Positions 8,283-17,540 are shown, numbered from the stretch's first letter. The stretch is DNA of 64,000 nt from Nonomuraea gerenzanensis (GCF_020215645.1 NZ_CP084058.1:868001-932000), one strand, 5' to 3'. The notes: generated by a model from the sequence alone, not told the origin. Translations and numbers: made by a program.

Positions 8283-8822
8283 ATGGACGACGACGAGGCG
8301 ATCGCCCGCTCGCTCGACGGTGATCTGGCGGCCTACGAGGTGCTGGTCGCCCGCTACAGCGCGCTCGCTCACCGTACCGCCTTCATGCTCGGCGCCGGTG
8401 ACGAGGCGGAGGACGTCGTGCAGGAGGCGTTCGTCAAGGCGTTCCGCCACCTGCAGAGCTTCCGCAAGGACGCGCCCTTCCGGCCGTGGCTGCTGCGCAT
8501 CGTCGCCAACGAGACCCACAACCTGACCCGCTCGCGTGGGCGCCGCACCTCCCTCGAACTCCGGCTCGGCGGCACCGCCGACACCCGCGTCCCCGACGAC
8601 CCCGAGGGCGCCGCCGTCGCCACCGACCGGCGGTCGCGGCTGCTGGCCGCCGTGCGGGGGTTGCCTGCGCGGGAACGTCAGGCCGTGGTGTGCCGGTATT
8701 TCTTACAGCTGAGCGAGGCGGAGACGGCGGAGGTGCTCGACTGGCCTGTGGGGACTGTGAAGTCCAGTACGCATCGGGGGTTGGCGCGGTTGCGGGAGGA
8801 GGTGGGGGATGAGTTCGCATGA
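8283..8822 (+). CDS. ECF-type RNA polymerase sigma factor
   Basis: A 179-residue sigma factor with only regions 2 and 4. Region 2 (about 13-60) includes AGDEAEDVVQEAFVKAFRHL and PFRPWLLRIVANETHN. Region 4 (about 119-170) includes LPARERQAVVCRYFLQLSEA and WPVGTVKSSTHRGLARLRE. It would direct polymerase to a stress or envelope regulon. The next gene overlaps its end by 14 bases and encodes a membrane protein with a large extracytoplasmic part, the usual place for an anti-sigma factor. Confidence 0.94.
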   Translation: MDDDEAIARSLDGDLAAYEVLVARYSALAHRTAFMLGAGDEAEDVVQEAFVKAFRHLQSFRKDAPFRPWLLRIVANETHNLTRSRGRRTSLELRLGGTADTRVPDDPEGAAVATDRRSRLLAAVRGLPARERQAVVCRYFLQLSEAETAEVLDWPVGTVKSSTHRGLARLREEVGDEFA

Positions 8823-9906
8823 GCCGTTTGATGAGCCTTCGGATGAATTCGAGGCCGAGCTGATGGCGCTTGGCTCCTTCCTCGACGTTCCCGCCCCGCC
8901 GCCGGCGTCCGACGTGGCTGCGGGGGTCCGCGCCCGCCTCGAATCCGCCACCCGGGACGCCGGCGCCACCGGCACCGGCGGCACGCCCGCCACGGGCACG
9001 CGCGACGCCTCCGCGCCTGGCGGCCGTGAGCCCGACGCCGCTGCGCCGCCCGACGCCATGCCGCCCGTCGCGCCCGACGCCGTGCGGCCAGCCGTGCCCG
9101 AGGCCGCCGCGCCCGATGCCCAGGCGCCTGCCGCGCCCGATGCCCAGGCGCCTGCCGCGCCCGATGCCCAGGCGCCTGCCGCGTCCGGTGCGCCCGACGC
9201 CGGAGCGCCGGTGCCGGATCCGGCGCACGGGCCGGTCGTCGGCCGTGTGCGGCCGCACACCCGCAGGGACTCCCGGGCGCCGGGTCGGCGGGACGGTGGT
9301 CGGTGGGGGCCGGCGCGGCGTGGCCGGCGGACGAGGTGGGCGATCGTGGCGGCAGTGGTGATCGCCGTGATCACGGTGACGGCCGCCACCCCGCAGGGCC
9401 GAGCCGCAGTGACCCAGATCCTGCGCTTCGCCGGCATCGAGATAGAGCTGAGCGAGACGACACCCCCACCCGTCACCACCACGGCCGACCTCCCAGGCGA
9501 GCACCAGGTCTCACCATCCACCCTCCCCGGCGAGGCGAGATTCCCGACGAGAACCCCATCGGCACTGGGCGAGCCGCAGCGAGTCACGGTGGCCGACGAC
9601 GGCAGGGTGGTGTCGATGTTCTGGCCGGGTGGCATCAGGCTGGACCAGTTCGACGGCACCGTGTCCCCGTTCTTCTTCAAGAAGCTAGGCCCGCCCGCCC
9701 CCCAGTACACCCAGGTGAACGGCCGGGAAGCCTGGTGGATCCCCGGCGAGCACCCCCTCGGCTACATCCCGCGCCAGGACGGCACCCAGGTCCCCCTCCG
9801 CCAGGCCGCCGCCACGCTCATCTGGCAGCAGGACGGCCTCAACTACCGCCTGGAGGGAGCGGGCACCATGGCGGAGGCCGTCCGCATCGCGTCATCCATC
9901 CAGTGA
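8809..9906 (+). CDS. Membrane protein co-encoded with ECF sigma factor, possible anti-sigma
   Basis: A 365-residue protein. Residues 1-45 are an acidic helical head, about 46-145 an Ala/Pro/Asp-rich linker with three perfect DNA repeats, 145-176 very basic, and 177-193 one transmembrane helix (WAIVAAVVIAVITVTAA). About 170 residues lie outside, including VNGREAWWIPGEHPLGYIPR, which resembles DUF4367-type domains. The start lies inside the sigma gene after GGAGGTGGGGG. Position suggests a sigma-factor controller, but no HxxxCxxC zinc motif of classical anti-sigma factors is visible. Confidence 0.7.
   Translation: MSSHEPFDEPSDEFEAELMALGSFLDVPAPPPASDVAAGVRARLESATRDAGATGTGGTPATGTRDASAPGGREPDAAAPPDAMPPVAPDAVRPAVPEAAAPDAQAPAAPDAQAPAAPDAQAPAASGAPDAGAPVPDPAHGPVVGRVRPHTRRDSRAPGRRDGGRWGPARRGRRTRWAIVAAVVIAVITVTAATPQGRAAVTQILRFAGIEIELSETTPPPVTTTADLPGEHQVSPSTLPGEARFPTRTPSALGEPQRVTVADDGRVVSMFWPGGIRLDQFDGTVSPFFFKKLGPPAPQYTQVNGREAWWIPGEHPLGYIPRQDGTQVPLRQAAATLIWQQDGLNYRLEGAGTMAEAVRIASSIQ
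9109..9180 (+). repeat. Three perfect 24-bp tandem repeats in the coding linker
   Basis: Units 9109-9132, 9133-9156 and 9157-9180 are identical and each encodes eight residues (APDAQAPA). The reading frame is kept, so copy number can change only linker length. Confidence 0.9.
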
Positions 9907-10923
9907 CCGCGTGAGCCAGTCGTCCACACCCTTCAGCAGCTCCTTGCGCACCGACTCCGGCGCCGCCGACGACCGTACGGACTGCCGCGCCAGCTCCGCC
10001 ACCTCCGCGTCGCTGAACCCGTACACCTCCCTGGCCAGCTCGTACTGCCGCAACAGCCGCGTCCCGAACAGCAGCGGGTCATCGGCCCCCAGCGCGATCG
10101 GCACCCCCGCGTCGAACAGCCGCCGCACCGGCACGTCCGCCGCCCGCTCGGCCACCCCCAGCCCCACGTTCGAGGTCGGGCAGACCTCGCAGCAGATCTG
10201 CCGGTCGGCCAGCCGCTGCATCAGCCGCTCGTCCTCGGCCGCCCGCACCCCGTGCCCGACCCGGTCGGCGCCGAGGTCGTCCACGCACTGGGCCACGCTG
10301 CGCGGGCCGAGCAGCTCGCCGCCGTGCGGCACCGCGAGCAGGCCGCCGCGCTTGGCGATCCGGAAGGCCCGCTCGAAGTCCCTGGCCGCGGCGCGCCGCT
10401 CGTCGTTGGACAGGCCGAAGCCGATCACGCCCTTGCCGGCGTACTGGGTGGCCAGGCGGGCCAGGGTGTTGGCGTCGAGGGGGTGGCGGGTGCGGTTGGC
10501 GGCGACGATCACCGCGATGCCGACGCCCGCGTACCGGGAGGCCTGCTCCACCGCGTCCAGCATCAGCTCCAGCGTGGCCGTCAGCCCGCCGAAGCGCTGT
10601 GCGAACCCGGACGGGTCCACCTGGATCTCCAGCCACCGCGATCCGGCCGCCACCTCGTCCTCCGCGGTCTCCCGCATCAGCCGGTAGACGTATTCCGGGC
10701 GGGTCAGCACGGACCTGGCGATGTCGTACAGCCGCTGGAACCTGAACCAGCCCCGCTCGTCCGTCGCCCGCAGCTTGGGCGGCCAGTCCTGCTCCAGCGC
10801 GTCGGGGAGGGTGAGCCCCTGCTCCCTGGCCAGCTCGATCAGGGTCGAGTGCCGCATCGAGCCGGTGAAGTGCAGATGAAGATGAGCCTTGGGGAGCGTA
10901 TGCAGGGGCCGGAGCATCTGCAT
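9892..10923 (-). CDS. Adenosine deaminase family protein
   Basis: A 343-residue TIM-barrel amidohydrolase of the adenosine/AMP deaminase family. Zinc ligands H16 and H18 lie in KAHLHLHFTG, further metal or catalytic residues in PHGGELLGP and DRVGHGV, and the last Asp in LGADDPLLFG. CPTSNVGLG marks the substrate loop. Classical adenosine deaminases have HxHLDG and HAGE; here they are HLHFTG and HGGE, so the substrate may differ. The predicted role is deamination in purine salvage. The 3' end overlaps the convergent upstream gene by 15 bases. Confidence 0.88.
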   Translation of the reverse strand: MQMLRPLHTLPKAHLHLHFTGSMRHSTLIELAREQGLTLPDALEQDWPPKLRATDERGWFRFQRLYDIARSVLTRPEYVYRLMRETAEDEVAAGSRWLEIQVDPSGFAQRFGGLTATLELMLDAVEQASRYAGVGIAVIVAANRTRHPLDANTLARLATQYAGKGVIGFGLSNDERRAAARDFERAFRIAKRGGLLAVPHGGELLGPRSVAQCVDDLGADRVGHGVRAAEDERLMQRLADRQICCEVCPTSNVGLGVAERAADVPVRRLFDAGVPIALGADDPLLFGTRLLRQYELAREVYGFSDAEVAELARQSVRSSAAPESVRKELLKGVDDWLTRSLDG

Positions 10924-11000
10924 ATCTTGCCACTCAACCTCAGAGCGGGTTCGCGCGTTGGGGACGGTACGGACCGGACCCGGTGGGGGATCAACGAGGC

Positions 11001-11672
11001 ATGATCCCCGACGGGCACCGCATCGGCCAGGGATGGCGCGCGGTGCTGGCGGCGCTGGCGTTCGGAGTCACGTCCCTGATCATCTACGGCCTGTTCTCCT
11101 CGGGCTTCGGACGCCTGCCGCACACCGCCCTGCCCACCCCAGCCCCCGTGCCACCCGGGCCCGTGCCACCCGAGCCCGGCCAGCCCGCCCCCGTGCCACC
11201 AGGATCCGGCCAGGCCGCGCCGGCGCCCAGCCGGAGCGCCGACCGCCCGGCCGCCGCCTCGGCCGGGCAGCCGAGCCTGGTCCGTGCCGCCTCGAAACCG
11301 GCGCTCTGGGTAGTCTCCGACGGCTTCTGGTTCACGTACCTGCCCCGAGGGCTCGAACGCCGCGGCGGCCGGGTCACGGGCCCGAGCGCCGCGGCCACGT
11401 TCCGCTCGCCGGGCGGATTCGTCGAGGTGCAGGTGGAGCGCGGTACGGTAGCCGCCGACTGGGACGGCTACCGCGAGCGGGTCACCGTGCTGGACGCCCG
11501 CGCGACCACCGTCCGCGGCAGGCCCGCCATGGCGGGCAGGCATCCGGACGGCGGACGCGTGATCGCCTGGCTCGAACGCCCGGGAACGGGTGCGTGGATC
11601 CGCGTCAGCGACTCCCTCGGCGGGGAACTCGTCGCTATTGCCGCCTCGGTCAAGGCTCCTGTAGGAGACTAG
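11001..11672 (+). CDS. Membrane-anchored secreted protein, unknown function
   Basis: A 223-residue protein with one N-terminal membrane segment (VLAALAFGVTSLIIYGLF). A long Pro/Ala linker follows (PVPPGPVPPEPGQPAPVPPG) and then a compact extracellular domain. Its C-terminal stretch, with GRPAMAG and then WLERPGTGAWIRV, resembles that of the lipoprotein encoded next (GKPALRW, then [13 protein letters not shown]). Start ATG 11001 is preceded by CGAGGC; a GTG six codons upstream is possible. No function is recognised. Confidence 0.7.
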   Translation: MIPDGHRIGQGWRAVLAALAFGVTSLIIYGLFSSGFGRLPHTALPTPAPVPPGPVPPEPGQPAPVPPGSGQAAPAPSRSADRPAAASAGQPSLVRAASKPALWVVSDGFWFTYLPRGLERRGGRVTGPSAAATFRSPGGFVEVQVERGTVAADWDGYRERVTVLDARATTVRGRPAMAGRHPDGGRVIAWLERPGTGAWIRVSDSLGGELVAIAASVKAPVGD

Positions 11673-11711
11673 GAGCCTTTTCCCTGGTTCCACTCATGTC
11701 ATGGGGGGTCG

Positions 11712-12221
11712 ATGCGGCGGTTGGCGGCGGTTCTCCTCATGCTCACGCTGACGGCGTGCGGTGCCGGCGGGGGCGGTGAGGGGCAGGAGCCCAGGACCAC
11801 CCCGCCGCGGCCCGAGCCTGTCACCACCTCAGGCAGCAGCGGCAGCACGATCGCGCTGTCCTGCGACGGCACCGACGTGCGGGTGCCGGCCGCGCCCTCG
11901 GGGCTCACCCCGGCCGGCACGTTCGCCCGCCTCGACTCGCTCGCCCGGCCGCACAAGGTCGAGGGCCGCATCTGGAGCGACAACGACGAGCGCATGTACG
12001 TCGGCGTGGTGTGCGGGGTGCGCACGGCCGAGCAGTTCGCCACGCTGGTCGCCAGGTCCACGCTCACGGCGTACGGGGGCAAGCCCGCCCTGCGCTGGAC
12101 CACCCGGACAGGCGTGCGCAACTTCATGTGGCTGGAGCGGCCGGGCACCGCCGTCTACATCGGGGCGACGCCCGGCCTCGCCGACGACATCAGACCGATC
12201 GCCGCCGACATCAGCGCCTAG
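11712..12221 (+). CDS. Lipoprotein, paralogue of preceding gene's C-terminal domain
   Basis: A 169-residue lipoprotein. The signal peptide ends in LTAC with Cys16 as anchor, followed by a Gly-rich and Pro/Thr linker. The folded part has two cysteines (LSCDG and VVCGV) that may pair. The segment GKPALRW...[13 protein letters not shown] parallels the preceding protein, so the two probably arose by duplication. The stop codon shares CTAG with the stop of the convergent aminotransferase gene. No function is recognised. Confidence 0.75.
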   Translation: MRRLAAVLLMLTLTACGAGGGGEGQEPRTTPPRPEPVTTSGSSGSTIALSCDGTDVRVPAAPSGLTPAGTFARLDSLARPHKVEGRIWSDNDERMYVGVVCGVRTAEQFATLVARSTLTAYGGKPALRWTTRTGVRNFMWLERPGTAVYIGATPGLADDIRPIAADISA

Positions 12222-13426
12222 TGCGCCTCGGCGAGCAGCTTGCCCATCCGGCTGACGCCCTCGGCCAGATCGTCGTCACCGAGCGCGTAGGACAGCCTGA
12301 AGTAACCCGGGGTCCCGAAAGCCTCGCCCGGCACGACGGCGACCTCGGCCTCCTCCAGGATCAGCTCCGCCAGCTCGGCGGACGAGCGCGGCGTCCTGCC
12401 GCGCAGCTCCTTGCCGATCAGCGCCTTGACCGACGGGTACGCGTAGAACGCCCCCTTCGGCTCAGGGCAGAAGACGCCGGGGATCTCGTTCAGCATCCGC
12501 ACCATCGCCTGCCTGCGCCGGTCGAAGGCGGCCCGCATCTCCGCGACCGCCGACAGGTCGCCCGACACCGCCGCCAGCGCCGCCATCTGGGCGACGTTGG
12601 AGACGTTGGAGGTGGCGTGCGACTGCAGGTTGGTGGCGGCCTTGACCACGTCGGACGGGCCGATCAGCCAGCCCACGCGCCAGCCCGTCATCGCGTACGT
12701 CTTGGCCACGCCGTTGAGGATCACGACCCGGTCGCCCAGCTCGGGGACGGCCGTGGCGATGCTGGTGAACTCGGCGCCGCCGTACACGAGGTGCTCGTAG
12801 ATCTCGTCCGTGACGACCCAGAGGCCGTGCTCGGCCGCCCACCGGCCGATCGCCACCGTCTCCTCGCGCGAATGGACGGCGCCCGTCGGGTTGGACGGCG
12901 AGACGAACAGCAGCACCTTCGTCCGCTCGGTGCGCGCCGCCTCCAGCTGGTCCACGCTCACGAGGTAGCCGGTGGACTCGTCGGTCACGACGTCCACCTG
13001 CACGCCGCCCGCCAGCTTGATCGCCTCGGGGTAGGTCGTCCAGTAGGGGGCGACGACCAGCACCTCGTCGCCGGGGTCGAGGAGCGTCGCGAACGCCTCG
13101 TACACCGCCTGCTTGCCGCCGTTGGTGACCAGCACCTGCGAGGCCTCGGCTGCGTAGCCGGAGTCACGCAGCGTCTTGGCGGCGATCGCCTGCTTCAGCT
13201 CGGGCAGGCCGCCGGCGGGGGTGTACTTGTGGAAGCGCGGCTCGCGGGCCGCCTCGATCGCCGCCTCGACGATGTACGCGGGCGTCGGGAAGTCCGGCTC
13301 ACCCGCGCCGAAGCCGATGACGGGGCGCCCTGCCGCCTTCATCGCCTTCGCCTTGGCGTCGACGGCGAGCGTGGCGGACTCGGAAATCGCGGAAATTCTC
13401 GCGGAGATGCGGGATCGGGTGGACAT
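12218..13426 (-). CDS. Aspartate-type pyridoxal-phosphate aminotransferase
   Basis: A 402-residue class I aminotransferase. It has the N-terminal motif [10 protein letters not shown] (40-49), [14 protein letters not shown]179 in SPSNPTG, D207 and Y210 in [10 protein letters not shown], and the PLP lysine K242 in [15 protein letters not shown]. The substrate-carboxylate Arg lies in GYFRLSYA near the end. This subgroup transfers amino groups between aspartate or related amino acids and 2-oxoglutarate. GGAGGC stands just before ATG 13426; an in-frame start 26 codons upstream is rejected on this ground. Confidence 0.92.
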   Translation of the reverse strand: MSTRSRISARISAISESATLAVDAKAKAMKAAGRPVIGFGAGEPDFPTPAYIVEAAIEAAREPRFHKYTPAGGLPELKQAIAAKTLRDSGYAAEASQVLVTNGGKQAVYEAFATLLDPGDEVLVVAPYWTTYPEAIKLAGGVQVDVVTDESTGYLVSVDQLEAARTERTKVLLFVSPSNPTGAVHSREETVAIGRWAAEHGLWVVTDEIYEHLVYGGAEFTSIATAVPELGDRVVILNGVAKTYAMTGWRVGWLIGPSDVVKAATNLQSHATSNVSNVAQMAALAAVSGDLSAVAEMRAAFDRRRQAMVRMLNEIPGVFCPEPKGAFYAYPSVKALIGKELRGRTPRSSAELAELILEEAEVAVVPGEAFGTPGYFRLSYALGDDDLAEGVSRMGKLLAEAH

Positions 13427-13594
13427 GCCTCCATGCTCCCACGCGGCCCTGAGATGCGCGTGACCTGGGCGATCAGGTTTTGGTTCGACGTGACGGGCAA
13501 TCACCCGTATGCTTTCGCCTGGTCCTTCCGCCGCATGTCGGCGAGCGGTTCGGTCCAGGCAGTGAGTCGATCAGGGTAGTCTGGTTGACGACAT

Positions 13595-13667
13595 AGGGCA
13601 CTGGCGCAATTGGTAGCGCACCGGTCTCCAAAACCGGCGGTTGGGGGTTCGAGTCCCTCGTGCCCTG
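13595..13667 (+). tRNA. tRNA-Trp (anticodon CCA)
   Basis: A 73-nt cloverleaf. The 7-bp acceptor stem is AGGGCAC/GTGCCCT with discriminator G. The D-arm contains AATTGGTAG, the anticodon stem CCGGT/ACCGG closes the loop CTCCAAA with CCA at 13628-13630, and the T-loop is GGTTCGAGTCC. The 3' CCA is not encoded. A possible -10 (TAGTCT, 13577-13582) lies 12 bases before it. Placement just ahead of secE is common in actinobacteria. Confidence 0.97.
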
Positions 13668-13744
13668 CGAGTGCGGTCCGCGCAACAATAGGCGTGTAAG
13701 CGCGCCGCAAGACTGCGTTGGATACGACGGATCAGGTGAGGACT

Positions 13745-13990
13745 GTGGCGATCGACACGCGCGGCGAGACCGCAGACAAGCCTAGTGGCGAGAAGAAGAC
13801 GCGCACTTCTCCTGCCCTCTTCTACCGGCAGGTCGTCAACGAGCTTCGTAAGGTCATTTGGCCGACACGCAAGGATCTCATCACCTACACCACGGTCGTT
13901 CTGATATTCGTTCTGATCATGGTTGCGATCGTGTACGGGCTCGACAGCGCCCTGGGATGGGCGGTCCTCCGCGTCTTCGGCGGATCCTGA
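13745..13990 (+). CDS. secE: Preprotein translocase subunit SecE
   Basis: An 81-residue protein with one C-terminal membrane helix ([16 protein letters not shown]) after the amphipathic SecE signature [20 protein letters not shown]. It clamps SecY in the translocation channel. GTG 13745 is chosen because AGGTGAGG stands just upstream; GTG 13736 and TTG 13718 are in frame and possible. It pairs with nusG as in most bacteria. Confidence 0.93.
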   Translation: MAIDTRGETADKPSGEKKTRTSPALFYRQVVNELRKVIWPTRKDLITYTTVVLIFVLIMVAIVYGLDSALGWAVLRVFGGS

Positions 13991-14058
13991 CCGAGACGCC
14001 GCCGGGTGGGTCGCCTGACGGAGTCGCCATTCGAAACCACGAAAGAGGAAGAGTCACC

Positions 14059-14823
14059 GTGTCCGAGTCTTCATTTCCGGCGGACGAGTCCCGCGACGAG
14101 TGGGGCGACGAGCTGGAAGAGGCCACTGAGGAGTCCGCCGAGGCGGCTCTGGAGGAGGCCGAGGTCGAGGAGAGCGACGAGGCCGCCGACGACGAGGTGG
14201 CCACCGTCGAGGACGATGCGGTGCTTCCTGACGTCGACCCCGTCGAGGAGTTCAAGAGCTCGCTGCGGGGTCTGCCGGGTGAGTGGTACGTCATCCACTC
14301 CTACGCCGGCTACGAGAACCGGGTGAAGTCCAACATCGAGAGCCGCAACGTCTCGCTCAACATGGAGGACTACATCTACCAGGTCGAGGTGCCGACGCAC
14401 ACCGTCCAGGAGTTCAAGAGCGGCAAGAAGGTCCCGGTCAAGGAGCGCGTGCTGCCCGGCTACGTGCTGGTGCGCATGGAGCTGACCGACGAGTCCTGGG
14501 CCGCCGTGCGCAACACGCCCGGCGTGACCGGCTTCGTGGGCCTGTCCAACAAGCCGAGCCCGCTCAGCCTCGACGAGGTCGCCAAGCTGCTGGCGCCGGA
14601 GCCGACCGAGGAAGCCAAGAAGACCACGACCAAGGCCGCCAGCGGCCCCACGGTCGAGTTCGAGATCGGCGAGTCGGTCACGGTCATGGACGGCCCGTTC
14701 GCCACCCTGCCCGCCTCGGTGAGCGAGATCAGCCCCGAGTCGCAGAAGCTCAAGGTGCTCGTGTCGATCTTCGGTCGCGAGACCCCGGTGGAGCTCTCGT
14801 TCAACCAGGTCTCGAAGATCTAA
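14059..14823 (+). CDS. nusG: Transcription termination/antitermination factor NusG
   Basis: 254 residues. An acidic N-terminal extension of about 70 residues, typical of actinobacterial NusG, precedes the NGN domain ([20 protein letters not shown]) and a KOW domain ([20 protein letters not shown]). NusG binds the polymerase clamp and couples transcription to Rho or ribosomes. The GTG follows AGAGGAAG. Confidence 0.95.
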   Translation: MSESSFPADESRDEWGDELEEATEESAEAALEEAEVEESDEAADDEVATVEDDAVLPDVDPVEEFKSSLRGLPGEWYVIHSYAGYENRVKSNIESRNVSLNMEDYIYQVEVPTHTVQEFKSGKKVPVKERVLPGYVLVRMELTDESWAAVRNTPGVTGFVGLSNKPSPLSLDEVAKLLAPEPTEEAKKTTTKAASGPTVEFEIGESVTVMDGPFATLPASVSEISPESQKLKVLVSIFGRETPVELSFNQVSKI

Positions 14824-14852
14824 GACGATCACATACACTTAGACGTTCGGCT

Positions 14853-14876
14853 GGCCGCCTCATCGCGAGGGCGGCC
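14853..14876 (+). other. Hairpin in the nusG-rplK gap
   Basis: GGCCGCC at 14853-14859 pairs with GGCGGCC at 14870-14876; a second, bulged GC hairpin lies at about 14887-14918. The two occupy the 120-bp gap before rplK and may belong to the L11/L1 leader. No T-run follows. Confidence 0.45.
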
Positions 14877-14943
14877 TCCGACATGTCCGGGCCCGCAATC
14901 CTACGGGCCGGGCGCAACGCAATCAGGACCCGGAGAAGGACAA

Positions 14944-15375
14944 ATGCCTCCGAAGAAGAAAATCGCCGCACTCGTCAAGGTGCAGCTCCCGGCCGGCCAG
15001 GCCACGCCGGCTCCGCCGGTGGGTACCGCCCTCGGTCCCCACGGCGTCAACATCATGGACTTCGTCAAGCAGTACAACGCTGCGACGGAGGCCCAGCGGG
15101 GCAACATCATCCCCGTTGAGATCACCATTTTCGAGGACCGCAGCTTCACCTTCGTCACGAAGACGCCCCCGGCGCCTGAGCTGATCAAGAAGGCGCTGGG
15201 CCTCGACAAGGGCAGCGCGGTCCCGCACCGCGACAAGGTGGGCAAGCTCAGCCGCGAGCAGCTGCGCAGCATCGCCGAGACGAAGATGCCCGACCTCAAC
15301 GCCAACGACATCGAGGCGGCCGAGAAGATCATCGCCGGCACCGCCCGGTCCATGGGCATCACCGTCGCCGAGTAA
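14944..15375 (+). CDS. rplK: 50S ribosomal protein L11
   Basis: 143 residues, normal length. The N-terminal [18 protein letters not shown] and [12 protein letters not shown] segments are diagnostic. L11 binds the GTPase-associated centre of 23S rRNA, contributes to the thiostrepton site and is needed for RelA activation (relC in streptomycetes). GGAGAAGG precedes the ATG. Confidence 0.97.
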   Translation: MPPKKKIAALVKVQLPAGQATPAPPVGTALGPHGVNIMDFVKQYNAATEAQRGNIIPVEITIFEDRSFTFVTKTPPAPELIKKALGLDKGSAVPHRDKVGKLSREQLRSIAETKMPDLNANDIEAAEKIIAGTARSMGITVAE

Positions 15376-15441
15376 GACCTTTCCCAGCAGTTCGTGGGAG
15401 GGCCGCCGCGCGGTGGCCCGGACACCACTAGGAGTCAAGAA

Positions 15442-16161
15442 ATGCAGCGCAGCAAGGCGCACAAAGACGCGGCCGCCAAGGTCGACCGCGACAAGCTCTA
15501 CTCGCCCGTAGAGGCCGCGAAGCTGGCCAAGGAGACGTCGACCACCAAGTTCGACGCCACCGTGGAGGTCGCGCTCCGGCTGGGCGTCGACCCTCGCAAG
15601 GCCGACCAGATCGTGCGCGGCACGGTCAACCTCCCGCACGGCACCGGCAAGACCGCCCGGGTCCTGGTCTTCGCGACCGGTGACCGTGCCGAGGCTGCCC
15701 GCGAGGCGGGCGCCGACATCGTCGGCGCCGACGAGCTGATCGACGAGATCGCCAAGGGCAACCGGCTCAACGAGTTCGACGCCGTCGTGGCCACGCCCGA
15801 CCTGATGGGCAAGGTCGGCCGCCTGGGCCGCGTGCTCGGTCCGCGTGGTCTCATGCCCAACCCGAAGACCGGCACCGTGACGCCCGACGTCGCCAAGGCC
15901 GTGACGGAGATCAAGGGCGGCAAGATCGAGTTCCGTACGGACCGGCAGGCCAACCTGCACTTCATCATCGGCAAGACGTCGTTCGGCGAGCGCCAGCTCA
16001 TCGAGAACTACGCCGCCGCCCTCGACGAGGTGCTGCGTCTCAAGCCGTCGGCGGCCAAGGGCCGTTACCTGAAGAAGGTCACCTTCTCCACGACGATGGG
16101 GCCGGGCGTTCCGGTCGACCCCAACATCACGCGTGGGCTGACGGCTGAGCTGGAGGCCTGA
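15442..16161 (+). CDS. rplA: 50S ribosomal protein L1
   Basis: 239 residues, with the L1 signature [21 protein letters not shown]1 forms the mobile stalk at the E site and often represses its own operon. ATG 15442 is preceded by AGGAGTC; an upstream in-frame start would cover the gap and is rejected. It follows rplK by 66 bases and ends before a strong terminator. Confidence 0.97.
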   Translation: MQRSKAHKDAAAKVDRDKLYSPVEAAKLAKETSTTKFDATVEVALRLGVDPRKADQIVRGTVNLPHGTGKTARVLVFATGDRAEAAREAGADIVGADELIDEIAKGNRLNEFDAVVATPDLMGKVGRLGRVLGPRGLMPNPKTGTVTPDVAKAVTEIKGGKIEFRTDRQANLHFIIGKTSFGERQLIENYAAALDEVLRLKPSAAKGRYLKKVTFSTTMGPGVPVDPNITRGLTAELEA

Positions 16162-16186
16162 GCCTGCCCGGCTGAGCAAGTCTTCG

Positions 16187-16227
16187 CGCCCCCATCCGGA
16201 TTCGTCCGGGTGGGGGCGTTTTCGTTT
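16187..16227 (+). terminator. Rho-independent terminator of rplKA
   Basis: A 14-bp stem (16187-16200 with 16205-16218) closes a TTCG loop and is followed by TTTTCGTTT. It lies 26 bases after the rplA stop. Confidence 0.93.
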
Positions 16228-16289
16228 GCGCACGGGGCCCGAAGCTGACCCGAGCCGATCCGAAGCGGTGCGCGCTGGCGTGGTCCTCC

Positions 16290-16577
16290 GACATCGGGAT
16301 CCGCGCGGGTGAAAACGGCGGATACCGGTGGGCTGAGGGGGCGCGCGGCGCGGGCGCTGAGGGGGCGTTGCTGTTGGCCGAGCTGGGCTTCGTCGCCGAG
16401 CGGCGCAGGGACGTCGGTACGGCGGCCGAGTTGCACGAGCGCGGCCTGGACGTGGCGCGAGCGGACGGAGAGGTGCGTGAGCGGGCGGGCGCGCCGCTGC
16501 CCCCGGCGGAACGCTTCCACGTGGACCGGAGCAGTGCGGCGATCGCCGGCGAGATCCGGCGGTGGGGTCGGCGGTGA
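16290..16577 (+). pseudogene. Decayed 3' remnant of a TPR/LuxR- or BTAD-type regulator
   Basis: One frame with no usable start, open since the terminator, encodes LLLAELGFVAERRRDVGTAA, then ELHERGLDVARADGEVRERA, then GAPLPPAERFHVDRSSAAI before the stop. This resembles the C-terminal TPR tail of large LuxR/AfsR-type ATPase regulators, where ALRE..GAPLPPAER is common. About 100 residues of a normally 700-1000-residue protein remain. A small intact gene is less likely, as no ribosome site or ATG is present. The rest of the gap from 16162 to 16711 holds only the terminator and the upstream region of the next gene. Confidence 0.45.
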
Positions 16578-16711
16578 GTTCGCTGGTGGAGCCGGGCCCG
16601 GCGGGTAGATGTGCAGGGATGGTGCAGAGGACGTGAGGGAGAACCCTTAGTTTTCCCCGATTTGTGCGGGGAAGGCGCCATGACCCGGAAACTTAAACGT
16701 AAGGTCAAGGC

Positions 16712-17533
16712 ATGCTGAAGCGCACGATAAGTATGACCGCGGCCGGAGCCGCGCTGGTGGTGGCGGCGGTCGCCGGTTGTGGATCGAACGCCCAGCCCAT
16801 CCAGGTCAACCTCGCAGCCTCCGAAGTGCTCGCGCAGGCCGCGCAGAAGACCGCCGAGGTCACCAGTTACACGGTCGACGCCGTGGTGAACGTCGCCCAC
16901 CCGCAGGAGGGCAACGGCAAGGTGCAGGGCCGCATGCTCTACCAGAGCAAGCCGCAGCTCGCCGCGGACCTGACGCTGGACACCGTCGACATGGGCGGCC
17001 AGAGCGTCCCCGGAGGGGTGCGGGCGGTGCTGCAGGGCGACACCGTCTACGTGAAGGTCCAGGCGCTCAACGATCTCCTGGGCAGCACCAAGCCGTGGAT
17101 CAAGGTCTCGTTGAACGAGACGGGCCACGCCGGTGAGGTGAACCAGTACCTCGGCCAGATCCAGCAGTTCGACCTGGGCAACATGACGAAGCTCGTCACG
17201 GCGTCGCAGGACGTGAAGTCGGTCGGGACCGAGAGCGTCAACGGCGAGGACACCACGCACTACAGCGGCACCTTCCCGGTGGAGGTGGCCGTCCAGCAGC
17301 TGCCCGCCGAGCAGCGGGACCAGGCCAGGCAGAACCTGGCCGAGCTGAAGGACGTGAAGTTCGACATGTGGGTGGCGGCCGACGGGCTGCCCCGCAAGAT
17401 CGCGCTGAACGGCTCCAAGGAGGGCGCCACGCTCGACGCGACCCTGTTCTTCAAGGGGTTCAACGAGGCCGTCAACATCCAGACCCCGCCCGCCGACCAG
17501 GTGGGTGAGCTGCCCAAGGGCACGACCAACTGA
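16712..17533 (+). CDS. LppX/LprG-type lipoprotein
   Basis: A 273-residue lipoprotein with lipobox VAGC (Cys23). The mature part has the pattern of the LppX/LprAFG (DUF1396-like) family: TSYTVDAVVNVAHPQEGNGK, GRMLYQSKPQLAADLTLDT, then VSLNETG and WVAADGLPRKIALNG. Mycobacterial members form a hydrophobic cavity and carry lipids; actinomycete homologues are little studied. It sits between rplA and the rplJ leader and is not part of the ribosomal operon logic. Confidence 0.85.
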   Translation: MLKRTISMTAAGAALVVAAVAGCGSNAQPIQVNLAASEVLAQAAQKTAEVTSYTVDAVVNVAHPQEGNGKVQGRMLYQSKPQLAADLTLDTVDMGGQSVPGGVRAVLQGDTVYVKVQALNDLLGSTKPWIKVSLNETGHAGEVNQYLGQIQQFDLGNMTKLVTASQDVKSVGTESVNGEDTTHYSGTFPVEVAVQQLPAEQRDQARQNLAELKDVKFDMWVAADGLPRKIALNGSKEGATLDATLFFKGFNEAVNIQTPPADQVGELPKGTTN

Positions 17534-17540
17534 GAGCGAT

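Noticed and set aside
9109..9180. CRISPR-like array in the sigma-partner gene
   Set aside because: Repeats are directly abutting, in frame and without spacers.
12218..12221. Regulatory role for the CTAG shared by two convergent stop codons
   Set aside because: Overlapping stops of convergent genes are common in compact genomes; nothing else points to a function.
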